Source: an uncultured Clostridia bacterium
Lineage (GTDB): Bacteria; Bacillota; Clostridia; TANB77; CAG-508
NCBI GenBank assembly: GCA_949746285.1
Contig: CATJZH010000106.1
Location: forward strand, 1 to 34,718
Reading direction: 5' to 3'
Length of the DNA: 34,718 nt
Shown: in pieces, positions 23,009-30,645 of the stretch
Numbering within the stretch: position 1 is the first letter of the stretch
Layout of the letters: each line of letters opens with the position of its first letter
Notes under the pieces: model-generated
Seen by the model: the letters and a program-made list of their open reading frames with translations, nothing else
Told to the model about the DNA's origin: nothing
Databases searched by the model: none
Made by a program: the position numbers and the translations under genes

Positions 23009-24400
23009 TTAATTATCTTCTAAATTTTCTATTGCTGGTGTTTCTATTACTTCTCCTTCTTTTGTAAATCTTGAGCCATGACATAAACAATCCCAAGTTT
23101 GTTCAATTTCATTCCAAGATAACTTACATCCTAAATGAGTGCATGTTGGTGTTGAAACTGTTTTTAATCTTTTAACAACAATTCCTTCAGCACTTTCTTT
23201 AAGCATATTCATTGCCTCATCTTTGTTTTTAATAATTTCTAATCTTGAACTTCTAAAAATATCTTCATATTTATTTTCAATATTTAAAATTTTATCTTTA
23301 ATTATATTAGCTGCTACATTTGAACTAGTTATCCCCCATTTGTTAAAACCTGTTGCAACATAAACATTATCCATTACTTTAGAAAAATCACCTATATACG
23401 GTATTTTGTCTAGACTAATACAATCTTCTGCACACCATCTTTTTATTTCTTCTGCATTTGGAAAAATTTTTCTAACTCTTGATTTTAAATATTCGTATGG
23501 GTTGCCTATTATCTCACTTCCAGTTTTATGGTCGTACCCAACAGCCAATAATAGATTTTTTCCATTATATTCTACACTCCTAAAAGAATTTTGTGGATTT
23601 TCTGAATTTATAAACATACCATTAGTATTAAAATTTGGACCAACATCAAAAATCATTGCATAGGATGTAGATTGATACATTTTTATAAAATAATATCCTG
23701 GAAATGTTATTATTGGATACCTTGTAGCTACTATAACAAATTTGGTATTAACTTCTCCATTTTCTGTTTGTACTATATATTCTTCATCCTTTTTTACAAC
23801 ATCTACAACTTTCGAATTTTCAAAAATTTTACCATCATTTTTTTCTATAGCTTCTGACAATCCATAAGCATATTTTAATGGATGAAATTGAGCTTGGTTT
23901 TTAAACTCAATAGCTCCTAAAACATCAAATGGTAAATCAATAGAATTAACAAACTCTGCTTCTATTCCTATATCTTTTGAAACTTTAACCTCATCTTTTA
24001 TTTTCTGCAAATCTTTTTCAGATTGTGTATATACATAAGCACTTTTCTCTTCAAAATCACATTTAATATTTTCATCTGCAATTATCTTTTTCATATTTTC
24101 TATTGCTCTTTGATTTGCCTCAAAATATTTTTTAGCAAAATCTTTACCTTGAGACTCTTTTAAATATTTATATATAATACCATGCTGACTTGTAACCTTT
24201 CCTGTTGTTCCTACACTTGTATGAGAACATATTCTGTCTTTTTCTAAAACAACAACTTTTTTCCCTTCTTTGCTTAAATAATATGCCGTTAAAAGTCCTG
24301 TTAATCCTGCTCCTATTATACAAATTTCTGTTTCAATACTATCTTCCAAACTATCAAATTCTTTATGATTTTTTCTTTCTAAATTCCAAAAACTTTCCAT
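23009..24400 (-). CDS. FAD-dependent oxidoreductase with C-terminal Rieske domain
   Basis: 463 residues. The N-terminal DAO-type flavin domain begins with IIGAGLTGLLTAYYLSKEG (about 29-47) and an acidic end of strand 2 (VLEKD). Near residue 350 come VYVATGFNKWGIT and the second flavin contacts. Residues 420-463 form a Rieske [2Fe-2S] site: CTHLGC and CLCHGSRF give the two Cys and two His ligands. This fusion is common in Clostridia and bacilli; the substrate is unknown. No export signal is seen, so it is cytoplasmic. AAGGTGG precedes the ATG. It is followed closely by pheA, and the thioredoxin/CcdA pair lies upstream on the same strand with a 76-nt gap. Confidence 0.92.
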   Translation of the reverse strand: MESFWNLERKNHKEFDSLEDSIETEICIIGAGLTGLLTAYYLSKEGKKVVVLEKDRICSHTSVGTTGKVTSQHGIIYKYLKESQGKDFAKKYFEANQRAIENMKKIIADENIKCDFEEKSAYVYTQSEKDLQKIKDEVKVSKDIGIEAEFVNSIDLPFDVLGAIEFKNQAQFHPLKYAYGLSEAIEKNDGKIFENSKVVDVVKKDEEYIVQTENGEVNTKFVIVATRYPIITFPGYYFIKMYQSTSYAMIFDVGPNFNTNGMFINSENPQNSFRSVEYNGKNLLLAVGYDHKTGSEIIGNPYEYLKSRVRKIFPNAEEIKRWCAEDCISLDKIPYIGDFSKVMDNVYVATGFNKWGITSSNVAANIIKDKILNIENKYEDIFRSSRLEIIKNKDEAMNMLKESAEGIVVKRLKTVSTPTCTHLGCKLSWNEIEQTWDCLCHGSRFTKEGEVIETPAIENLEDN

Positions 24401-24476
24401 ATATCCACCTTCATAATAATTTATAATATATTTTAGGCATATTTTTATAAATTATACTTTTCGTGGAATATATTAA

Positions 24477-24917
24477 TTATTTTATTAAGTTTAAAATTTC
24501 ATCTTTTGAAATAAGACCAACAGACATGTTCTCTACTTCTCCATTTTTTATAACTATTAATGTTGGTATAGACATTACGCTATATTTTATTGCTAAATCT
24601 TGCTCATTATCTATATTTACCTTTACAACTTTTATATCATCATTTTCTGATGCAACTTCTTGAACTATTGGTGATAACATTTTGCAAGGTCCGCACCAGT
24701 CTGCATAAAAATCTATTAATACTGTTTTTTCACTCTCTAAAACTTCTTTTTGAAAGTTTTCACTCATCACTTCTAAAATATCCATACTACTTATTTCCTC
24801 CCTATTTTCTTTTACTATATTATCAGTTTTATTATTATCATTTAACAATACATTTATTATTACTAAAATTGCAATAAATGAACCTACAAGTAAAATAATT
24901 TTTATTTTTTCTTTCAT
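24477..24917 (-). CDS. membrane-anchored thioredoxin-like protein
   Basis: 146 residues: one N-terminal membrane helix (about 5-25), a linker, then a thioredoxin fold at 50-146 with the active site ADWCGPCK and the cis-proline in SIPTL. No lipobox cysteine is present, so anchoring is by the helix. It would act outside the membrane in disulfide exchange, taking electrons from CcdA, encoded 8 nt upstream. The acidic and asparagine-rich linker fits an extracytoplasmic location. Confidence 0.92.
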   Translation of the reverse strand: MKEKIKIILLVGSFIAILVIINVLLNDNNKTDNIVKENREEISSMDILEVMSENFQKEVLESEKTVLIDFYADWCGPCKMLSPIVQEVASENDDIKVVKVNIDNEQDLAIKYSVMSIPTLIVIKNGEVENMSVGLISKDEILNLIK

Positions 24918-24925
24918 TTTTTACC

Positions 24926-25558
24926 TCATAAAATTATATAAATTCCCATTAAAATTAATATTACTCCTGAAATTATTCTTATAATATTATAATTCTTTTT
25001 TATAAAATCAAACATTACTTTTAACTTTTCTATTAAAATAGCAGATATTATAAATGGTATTCCTATTCCTAATGAATAAATTAACATTAAAACAATTCCT
25101 TTTACTGTATTCTGGCTTGTTGCAACAAGTACAAGAGCAGAACTTAAAAAACTTCCTATACAGGGTGTCCAACTAATAGAAAATAAAATTCCAAATAAAA
25201 CAGATTTAAAAAAGTTGAAATTGTTTTTATTTATTTTTATTCCTTTTGTTTTATTTAAAAAATTAATTTTTAAAACACCACTATAATTAAGACCTAATAA
25301 TATTATTAAAATACCAAATACTATTTTAATATATTTAATTTTAGGAGTTATTAAATTACCAAGCTTACTAGCAAATATAGATAAGATTAGAAAAACAATA
25401 GTAAAACCTAGCACAAACCCTATAGAATTAATTATTGCTTTACTTGTTTTTTTATTATCTTCTCCAATAAAATATGATATATATATTGGTACCATTGGTA
25501 GTAAACACGGAGAAATAAAACTTGCTATACCTTCTAAAAAAGTAAAAATATATTCCAT
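24926..25558 (-). CDS. ccdA: CcdA-type thiol-disulfide transmembrane transporter
   Basis: Moves reducing equivalents from cytoplasmic thioredoxin across the membrane. 210 residues with about six hydrophobic helices. The two redox cysteines are in the expected places: SPCLLPMVP in helix 1 (about 18) and SWTPCIGS in helix 4 (about 131). DsbD central-domain family. The partner thioredoxin follows directly. No cytochrome c biogenesis genes are in view, so general envelope thiol reduction is likelier. AAAGGAA precedes the ATG. Confidence 0.93.
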   Translation of the reverse strand: MEYIFTFLEGIASFISPCLLPMVPIYISYFIGEDNKKTSKAIINSIGFVLGFTIVFLILSIFASKLGNLITPKIKYIKIVFGILIILLGLNYSGVLKINFLNKTKGIKINKNNFNFFKSVLFGILFSISWTPCIGSFLSSALVLVATSQNTVKGIVLMLIYSLGIGIPFIISAILIEKLKVMFDFIKKNYNIIRIISGVILILMGIYIIL

Positions 25559-25622
25559 TTTATATTCCTTTTTCTTATTTTTATATATTTTACATTATTT
25601 TCTTTTAAAAATACATACTAAA

Positions 25623-25651
25623 TTTAAATTTTTATAATAATTTGTTATAAT
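25623..25651 (+). promoter_or_regulatory. promoter of the small pyrophosphatase-like gene
   Basis: TTTAAA (25623-25628), 17-nt spacer, TATAAT (25646-25651), then AAGGAGA at 25660-25666 before the ATG. The -35 is weak and the region is A/T-rich. Confidence 0.55.
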
Positions 25652-25673
25652 ATTTACATAAGGAGATTTTAAA

Positions 25674-26018
25674 ATGACAAATTCTAAACAATTTCTTAAT
25701 AAAATAGTAACTGTAAAAATCGATAGACCTATTGGAAGCAAACATTCTGAAAAATATCCAAATACAATTTATCCTATTAATTATGGATATGTTCCAAATA
25801 CTATTAGTGCTGATAATGAGGAATTAGATTGTTATGTTTTAGGTATAGATGAACCTTTAGATTCATTTACTGGTAAATGCATAGCAATTATTCATAGAAT
25901 TAAGGATAATGATGATAAACTAATAGTTGTACCAAAAAATCAAAACTTTTCCAATAAACAAATCCGCAGCCTAACAAATTTTATAGAAAGATTTTTTGAA
26001 AGTATAATTATAAGATAA
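25674..26018 (+). CDS. small family I inorganic pyrophosphatase-like protein
   Basis: 114 residues against about 175 for a standard family I enzyme. Recognisable are GSKHSEKYP, the core YPINYGYVPNT, then DNEELDCYVLG in place of the usual DGDPLDVLVL, and KDNDDKLIVVP matching the DEAGEDAKLVAVP part. Compared with the E. coli enzyme, aspartates 65, 70, 97 and 102 and lysine 104 appear kept; aspartate 67 is replaced by glutamate, and the C-terminal tyrosine-lysine pair is replaced (FFESIIIR). The N-terminal part is shortened. It may hydrolyse another phosphoanhydride or bind without catalysis. The cell already has PpaC. Own promoter and ribosome binding site. Confidence 0.75.
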   Translation: MTNSKQFLNKIVTVKIDRPIGSKHSEKYPNTIYPINYGYVPNTISADNEELDCYVLGIDEPLDSFTGKCIAIIHRIKDNDDKLIVVPKNQNFSNKQIRSLTNFIERFFESIIIR

Positions 26019-26035
26019 GTTACAAATCTCCAAAA

Positions 26036-26064
26036 TTGCTTTTTTTACTAGTATATGATATAAT
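26036..26064 (+). promoter_or_regulatory. promoter of the 135-residue gene
   Basis: TTGCTT (26036-26041), 17-nt spacer, TATAAT (26059-26064). It shows that the downstream gene is a separate unit. Confidence 0.65.
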
Positions 26065-26102
26065 TAAAATACAACAAATTTTTGAAAAGGAAGGTAAATG
26101 GT

Positions 26103-26510
26103 ATGACCCTACCACAAATAACAACAAAAGTTATGAAGCGGGATGAAATTTATCCTGCAAACTCTCTATTAGGTTGTCCAGGATTTACTTACAGACAAGC
26201 TGTAGGTTTTAAAGCACAACAGGAAAGAGCTTTAAAAGGTGAGAGAAGTACTGTTGAAATTCACCTAGAAATAAAACCTATCCCTAACAGGGACAAAGAA
26301 TACTATGTGCATAATACAAGCACATATGTAAAGGAAATATCTTCTTTAGAAGGTATTTCTAAACTACAAGTCCCGCCTTGGGCAAAAAGAACTGCAGATG
26401 GAAATATAGAGTTTTTAAGCATTGCTCCTTTTTACATTGGAGAAACACAGCTCATTAAATCAGCTTATAAAAATCCCGATGAGTCTGCAAAACCTGATGA
26501 AGATGAATAA
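26103..26510 (+). CDS. protein of unknown function
   Basis: 135 residues, not recognised. Mixed alpha/beta composition, one cysteine (LLGCPGFTYRQAVGF), a patch VEIHLEIKPIPN and an acidic tail (PDESAKPDEDE). No export signal or membrane helix. ATG at 26103 is chosen because AAGGAAGG lies 8 nt before it; the open frame starts 7 codons earlier at a TTG that overlaps this site. It is bounded by its own promoter and a terminator, and it converges on the HNH gene. Base use is somewhat less AT-rich than the core genes, so it may be accessory. Confidence 0.7.
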   Translation: MTLPQITTKVMKRDEIYPANSLLGCPGFTYRQAVGFKAQQERALKGERSTVEIHLEIKPIPNRDKEYYVHNTSTYVKEISSLEGISKLQVPPWAKRTADGNIEFLSIAPFYIGETQLIKSAYKNPDESAKPDEDE

Positions 26511-26518
26511 GACCTTCA

Positions 26519-26555
26519 AAAAAAGAACTCTCATTACTTCTGGGAGTTCTTTTTT
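26519..26555. terminator. bidirectional terminator overlapping the end of the HNH gene
   Basis: AAAAAAGAACTC (26519-26530) pairs perfectly with GAGTTCTTTTTT (26544-26555). U-runs follow on both strands. The stop codon of the minus-strand HNH gene (26534-26536) lies in the loop, so its last codons form one arm of the terminator for the convergent gene. Confidence 0.88.
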
Positions 26556-27196
26556 ACAATAACATTTTCAAGGACAACTGCACATACATAGTGTTTGTTG
26601 ATCTTTTTAGCATGAGTTATTATATGATTTCCTTCAAAAACCCAACCATTGGCTGATACTATAATAGGTTTTGAATACTGATGCCATTTTTCAAAATAAA
26701 TTTCGAGTTTTTTATATTTTCTCTTATTGATTCTTTTAAATGGTACATCCCGAAAATATCTTGAAACATCATAGATTTCTATCCATTCGGATGGAATTAA
26801 AAATTTCTTTTTCTTAAGAACTTCTGTGTTTTCCATAACACAATTCTGGAAAAATAAATCTTTTTCTTTGATACTTCCAATTGAGCTCCAAACCATAAAC
26901 TGTTCTTCTGTCATACACAGTTTATTTAGATTGCATTTCTTGCAACAAGGCTCAAGATTTTCTGGGATACTAATTCCTCCTAAAAACCTAGGATACTTAT
27001 GGTCCAAAGTCATTTTCTTAGAAGTCAATGGATTTCCACAATAATAACATGTGGTTTTTCCCTTCAAAAAATATACTATATCATATATCAGCCGTTCATA
27101 ATTAACATTTCCTTCTATATACAGTTTTCCTTTACTTACATACGCCTTACCAGCTTTGTTACTGTAAAAATAGTGTTCGGGTAGCATTATTTTCAT
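26534..27196 (-). CDS. HNH nuclease-domain protein with ParB-like C-terminal segment
   Basis: 220 residues. The HNH core lies at about 50-95: CYYCGNPL, then TLDHKYPRFLGG and NLEPCCKKCNLNK, a complete set with two CxxC zinc pairs. The C-terminal third contains PIIVSANGWVFEGNHIITHA, then a stretch ending in VCAVVLENV, which resembles the strand-turn-helix of ParB/Srx nuclease-like domains; that match is by eye. ATG at 27196 is chosen with AAAGGG 8 nt upstream; a TTG 9 codons earlier is 5' of that site. The gene has its own promoter. HNH proteins with such partners occur in mobile elements and in defence, but no other phage or plasmid gene is here. Confidence 0.82.
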   Translation of the reverse strand: MKIMLPEHYFYSNKAGKAYVSKGKLYIEGNVNYERLIYDIVYFLKGKTTCYYCGNPLTSKKMTLDHKYPRFLGGISIPENLEPCCKKCNLNKLCMTEEQFMVWSSIGSIKEKDLFFQNCVMENTEVLKKKKFLIPSEWIEIYDVSRYFRDVPFKRINKRKYKKLEIYFEKWHQYSKPIIVSANGWVFEGNHIITHAKKINKHYVCAVVLENVIVKKNSQK

Positions 27197-27242
27197 AATA
27201 TCATCCCTTTCATTAAGAAACAACTATTAGTTTCATATTTAT

Positions 27243-27269
27243 ATTATACTCATTTTTGTAGAATGTCAA
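27243..27269 (-). promoter_or_regulatory. promoter of the HNH gene
   Basis: Minus-strand TTGACA (27264-27269) followed by TATAAT (27243-27248) at 15 nt, or by TAATAT at the normal 17 nt. It lies between the GH25 stop codon and the HNH start. Confidence 0.6.
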
Positions 27270-27275
27270 TTTTTT

Positions 27276-28334
27276 TTACTCTGAATTTCTCGGTATTTTT
27301 AAAGTTTCTCCTATGTAAATTAAATTTATATTTTCTATATCATTTAATTTTGCAATGTTTTCAACTGTAGTTCTAAATCTTAAAGCTAACTCACTTAAAG
27401 TATCTCCTGCCACAACTGTATATATTCTATGTCCTAAAGTAGATAATTCCTCATTTTGAAAATTGCCTTTTATCGGTACACATATCCTTTCTCCTGGAAA
27501 AATTAAATTTGGATTTTGAATTTTATTTAAAGTAACTAATTCAGCTACAGTAGTACCATACTGTACAGCAATGCCACTAAGTGTATTACCACTTTGTACA
27601 ATATATGCTGTATCTTGATTATAATTTTCAGAATTTCCACTTTGAACTATTTGTTCTGTGTTTGATAAAAATATATCATTTGTAAATTTATCTCTATCTA
27701 CAGAACCTTGTATACCACTTACTCTACCCTGACTTGTGTATTGGAATCCTTCCCAATATTCCCAATTGCTTTCACTTGGTGCCTCTGCCCCATATTCTGC
27801 TATCCAAAGCGGATATTTTTCCGCAAGATTTCTTCCAAAAGTGGCTTTAGCATTATATGCATCACTATATATTATTACTTCTTTTCCTGTAATTTGCTTT
27901 AGTCTTTCTAAAAACGTTTCTGATATACTATTTATCTGCTCTATATTCAAGTCTCCAAATTCTTCAAAATCCATTGCAAGCTTACAGTCTGGACTTGTAT
28001 TTGATATAACAGAAGCAAAAAAATCTGCCTGCTGTAAAGCCTCTTGTTCCGTTCTCGCTGTTAAGAAATGATAAAAACCAACTTTTAGTCCATTAGCCTT
28101 AGCATTATTATAATTTATTCTAAAATAAGCATCAACTATATTGTTACCTTGACTAGTTTTTATGTAAACAACATCTATACCGGAATTTTTCACTTCTCTA
28201 TAATCAATATAACCTTGCCAATTGCTTACATCAATACCATTTAATATCTCACTACTAGACGCAATAGTAGCAAATACACTAAGAGGTAAAAAAGCAATAA
28301 TTAGCAAGGTTACACTAAGTACTTTCCATCTCAT
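27276..28334 (-). CDS. secreted GH25 lysozyme with two LysM domains
   Basis: Hydrolyses the glycan strands of peptidoglycan. Residues 1-22 are a signal peptide. Residues 30-220 form the GH25 barrel: GIDVSNWQG at its start, YIKTSQG, GFYHFL and the catalytic acid pair in AMDFEEFGD (about 120-128). Two LysM repeats follow (about 242-288 and 306-350), each with SGNTLSGIA or AGDTLSELA, then N-x-IxNxNLI. LysM binds the cell wall and holds the enzyme near its substrate. GGAGG precedes the ATG, with a perfect hairpin just 5' of it. upp lies 62 nt upstream on the same strand. Confidence 0.95.
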   Translation of the reverse strand: MRWKVLSVTLLIIAFLPLSVFATIASSSEILNGIDVSNWQGYIDYREVKNSGIDVVYIKTSQGNNIVDAYFRINYNNAKANGLKVGFYHFLTARTEQEALQQADFFASVISNTSPDCKLAMDFEEFGDLNIEQINSISETFLERLKQITGKEVIIYSDAYNAKATFGRNLAEKYPLWIAEYGAEAPSESNWEYWEGFQYTSQGRVSGIQGSVDRDKFTNDIFLSNTEQIVQSGNSENYNQDTAYIVQSGNTLSGIAVQYGTTVAELVTLNKIQNPNLIFPGERICVPIKGNFQNEELSTLGHRIYTVVAGDTLSELALRFRTTVENIAKLNDIENINLIYIGETLKIPRNSE

Positions 28335-28345
28335 ATTACACCTCC

Positions 28346-28367
28346 AATCATAATTTATATTATGATT
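28346..28367 (-). other. hairpin immediately 5' of the GH25 ribosome binding site
   Basis: AATCATAAT-TTAT-ATTATGATT, 9 bp perfect. In the mRNA it abuts GGAGG with no gap, so it could affect translation start or be an mRNA end after upp. There is no U-tract, so it is not a standard terminator. Confidence 0.35.
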
Positions 28368-28396
28368 TAAAGTATAAAATGAAACTTGTTTAATAT

Positions 28397-29023
28397 TTAT
28401 TTTGTTCCAAATATTCTATCTCCTGCATCACCTAGTCCAGGGACTATATATCCATTTTCATTTAACTTTTCATCTATTGACGTAGTATATATATCTACAT
28501 CTGGATGAATTTCTTGCATCTTTTTCAAACCTTCTGGGGCTGCTATAATACATAAAAATTTTATTTTTTTAGCTCCGTCTTCTTTTAACATAGTAATTGC
28601 ATCTATTCCAGAGCCACCTGTTGCTAACATCGGATCCAATACTATTACTTCTCTTTCTGCCAAATCTTTTGGAGTTTTATAGTAGTATTTTGTAGGTTTT
28701 AATGTTTCCTCATTTCTATACATGCCAATATGTCCTATCTTAGCATTTGGCATCACTCTTATTAATCCATCTAACATTCCTGTTCCAGCTCTTAAAATAG
28801 GAATAAATGCATATTTATCTTCATCTAGTTTCTCTCCAACAGTTTTACAAACTGGTGTCTCTATTTCCTTTTTTTCTAAAGTAGCATCCTTCATTGCTTC
28901 ATAGCAAAGAATAGTTGATAATTCTCCTATTATTTCTCTAAATTCTTTTGTTCCTGTGTTTTTATCTCTTAAAATTGTTAACTTATGATTAACTAGTGGA
29001 TGATTTAATTTGATAATTCCCAT
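28397..29023 (-). CDS. upp: uracil phosphoribosyltransferase
   Basis: Salvages uracil to UMP with PRPP. 208 residues, the usual length. The PRPP-binding loop is VLDPMLATGGSGIDA (about 128-142). The N-terminal LNHPLVNHKLTILRD, the flexible ILRAGTGMLDG loop and the uracil-binding GYIVPGLGDAGDR near the C-terminus are all present. AAAGGAA lies before the ATG. A small hairpin (TTTTAGA-TAT-TCTAAAA, 29044-29060) lies in its leader. Confidence 0.97.
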   Translation of the reverse strand: MGIIKLNHPLVNHKLTILRDKNTGTKEFREIIGELSTILCYEAMKDATLEKKEIETPVCKTVGEKLDEDKYAFIPILRAGTGMLDGLIRVMPNAKIGHIGMYRNEETLKPTKYYYKTPKDLAEREVIVLDPMLATGGSGIDAITMLKEDGAKKIKFLCIIAAPEGLKKMQEIHPDVDIYTTSIDEKLNENGYIVPGLGDAGDRIFGTK

Positions 29024-29078
29024 AATTTTTCCTTTCTCTTAGATTTTAGATATTCTAAAACAACATATGTATAAAAGT

Positions 29079-29116
29079 GGACAAAAATGTCCAATAACAA
29101 ACGTCCCCAAAAGGAC
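29079..29116 (-). terminator. pair of small hairpins after the AAA gene
   Basis: GGACA-AAAA-TGTCC (29079-29092) and GTCC-CCAAAA-GGAC (29103-29116), 24 nt apart and built from the same GGAC/GTCC arms. In the minus-strand RNA the second is followed by ACTTTTA. This is at best a weak terminator of the AAA operon; it could also be part of the upp leader or promoter region. Confidence 0.35.
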
Positions 29117-29117
29117 A

Positions 29118-30617
29118 CTAAAATCCAATTCTCTTTTTAGATTCTTCTGCTTTTATATTATCTGAAACATCTTCTGCTGTAAATGTCAATAATCTATCAA
29201 TATCTGTTATATCTCTAGTTTGTTTTGCATGTTCTACGATTATTTTTTGCACTATATTATCTACAAATCTACCATTTCCGAAATTCTCTACTTCTTTTGC
29301 ATTTCTTAAAATGGCTTCTACTTTATCTCTTGCTTCTTTATTTGAATTAAATCCTTTATCTTCTACTTTTTTATCATATATTTCTAATAATTCTTCTAAT
29401 GAATAATCTTGAAAATCAATTTCATATCCAATCCTTGATTTTAACCCTGGATTTAAATCTCTAAATTGTCTCATTTCTTCTGTATATCCTGCAAATATTA
29501 TAATTAATCTTCCTTGATAATCTTCCATTGCTTTTAGAAGTGTTGCTATACATTCTGCTGAATAACTTGCTGTTGAACCTCTGTGTTCCATTATAGCATA
29601 TGCTTCATCTATAAATAATACTCCATCTAATGCTGACTCTATTACTGCTTGTGTTTTTGGCCCTGTTTGACCTATATATTCTCCTATTAAATCTTGTGAT
29701 TGTACTTCTACTAATTTGTTATTTTTTACATATCCTAAATTGTAGTAAATTTCTGCAAGTAGCCTTGCAACTGTTGTTTTTCCAGTTCCTGCATTTCCCT
29801 TAAATATCATATGCATATTAAAGTCTGGAACTCTATTTAATTTTTTATTTAATTCTATTACTGATACGAATCCATCAATAGTTTCTTTAACTTTTTCAAG
29901 TCCTATTAAAGAATTTAATTCATCTAATATTTCACTAACACCACGCTGTTTATCTTTTTTAGTTTCATTAAATATTTCTATATCTTTATTTGTTATTACT
30001 TTTAAATCTTTATCATCTGTGTAATTCGCAGCATGAGTTACTACTAATCTATCAAATAAATTCATAACAAATCTTGCATTTCCAAAATTTCTACCAATTT
30101 TATTTTTCATTATTATTTTTTCTACTTTAGAAATAACTCCATCTTCTAATGAAAATTCATTACCATTTACTTCATCTTGAAATATTTGAATTAATTCATC
30201 TCTTGAAAAATCTGGAAACTCTAACTCATATCCTATTCTTGACATTAATCCTTGGTTTGCATTTATGAAATCATTCATTTCTTTTGTATAACCTGCAAAT
30301 ATTATGATTAGTCTGTCTTTGTATAAGTCCATGGCTTTACATATTGTTGCAATACATTCTGCTGGATAGTTTGAAGTAGAACCTCCCTTACTTGCCATTA
30401 TTGTATAGGCTTCGTCTATAAACAATACTCCATCTAATGCTGACTCTATTACTGCTTGTGTTTTTGGTCCTGTTTCTCCTAAATGTGTTCCTATTAAATT
30501 CTTACTACTAACTTCTATTATTTTATTCTCACTTATAAATCCTAATTTGTAGAATAACTCTGCAAGTAATCTTGCAATTGTTGTTTTTCCTGTTCCTGAA
30601 TTTCCTTTAAATATCAT
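29118..30617 (-). CDS. SpoVK/CbbX-like AAA+ protein, C-terminal part with two ATPase modules (frameshifted)
   Basis: 499 codons. It begins at the strand before Walker A, so the first module lacks its N-terminal helices, which are encoded in the neighbouring frame at 30625. Module 1: Walker A GNSGTGKTT, pore loop GTHLGETGPKT, Walker B GVLFIDEAY, sensor 1 IIIFAGY, arginine finger region NQGLMSRIGYE. Module 2: GNAGTGKTT, GEYIGQTGPKT, GVLFIDEAY, IIIFAGY, NPGLKSRIGYE. The modules are close to each other in sequence, as tandem CbbX/SpoVK/EccA domains are. The ATG has no ribosome binding site. This is therefore the downstream half of a single gene of about 1087 codons, not a separate gene. Confidence 0.8.
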   Translation of the reverse strand: MIFKGNSGTGKTTIARLLAELFYKLGFISENKIIEVSSKNLIGTHLGETGPKTQAVIESALDGVLFIDEAYTIMASKGGSTSNYPAECIATICKAMDLYKDRLIIIFAGYTKEMNDFINANQGLMSRIGYELEFPDFSRDELIQIFQDEVNGNEFSLEDGVISKVEKIIMKNKIGRNFGNARFVMNLFDRLVVTHAANYTDDKDLKVITNKDIEIFNETKKDKQRGVSEILDELNSLIGLEKVKETIDGFVSVIELNKKLNRVPDFNMHMIFKGNAGTGKTTVARLLAEIYYNLGYVKNNKLVEVQSQDLIGEYIGQTGPKTQAVIESALDGVLFIDEAYAIMEHRGSTASYSAECIATLLKAMEDYQGRLIIIFAGYTEEMRQFRDLNPGLKSRIGYEIDFQDYSLEELLEIYDKKVEDKGFNSNKEARDKVEAILRNAKEVENFGNGRFVDNIVQKIIVEHAKQTRDITDIDRLLTFTAEDVSDNIKAEESKKRIGF

Positions 30618-30624
30618 ATTTAAA

Positions 30625-30645
30625 TTAGCAAATCCGCACTGTATC
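30625..30645 (-). other. frame-change window in the AAA gene
   Basis: The upstream frame ends with TAA at 30625-30627. The downstream frame is closed by a TAG at 30645-30647. So a +1 (or -2) change must lie in these 21 nt, minus strand ACAGTGCGGATTTGC. No homopolymer longer than three bases and no known +1 slip sequence is seen. Confidence 0.65.

Noticed and set aside
24700..25560. Cytochrome c maturation locus
   Set aside because: Only CcdA and a thioredoxin are present; no ResB/ResC or CXXCH cytochrome is seen.
29118..30617. The AAA C-terminal part as an independent gene starting at ATG 30617
   Set aside because: The ATG has no ribosome binding site and lies inside an AAA module whose first helices are encoded in the neighbouring frame.
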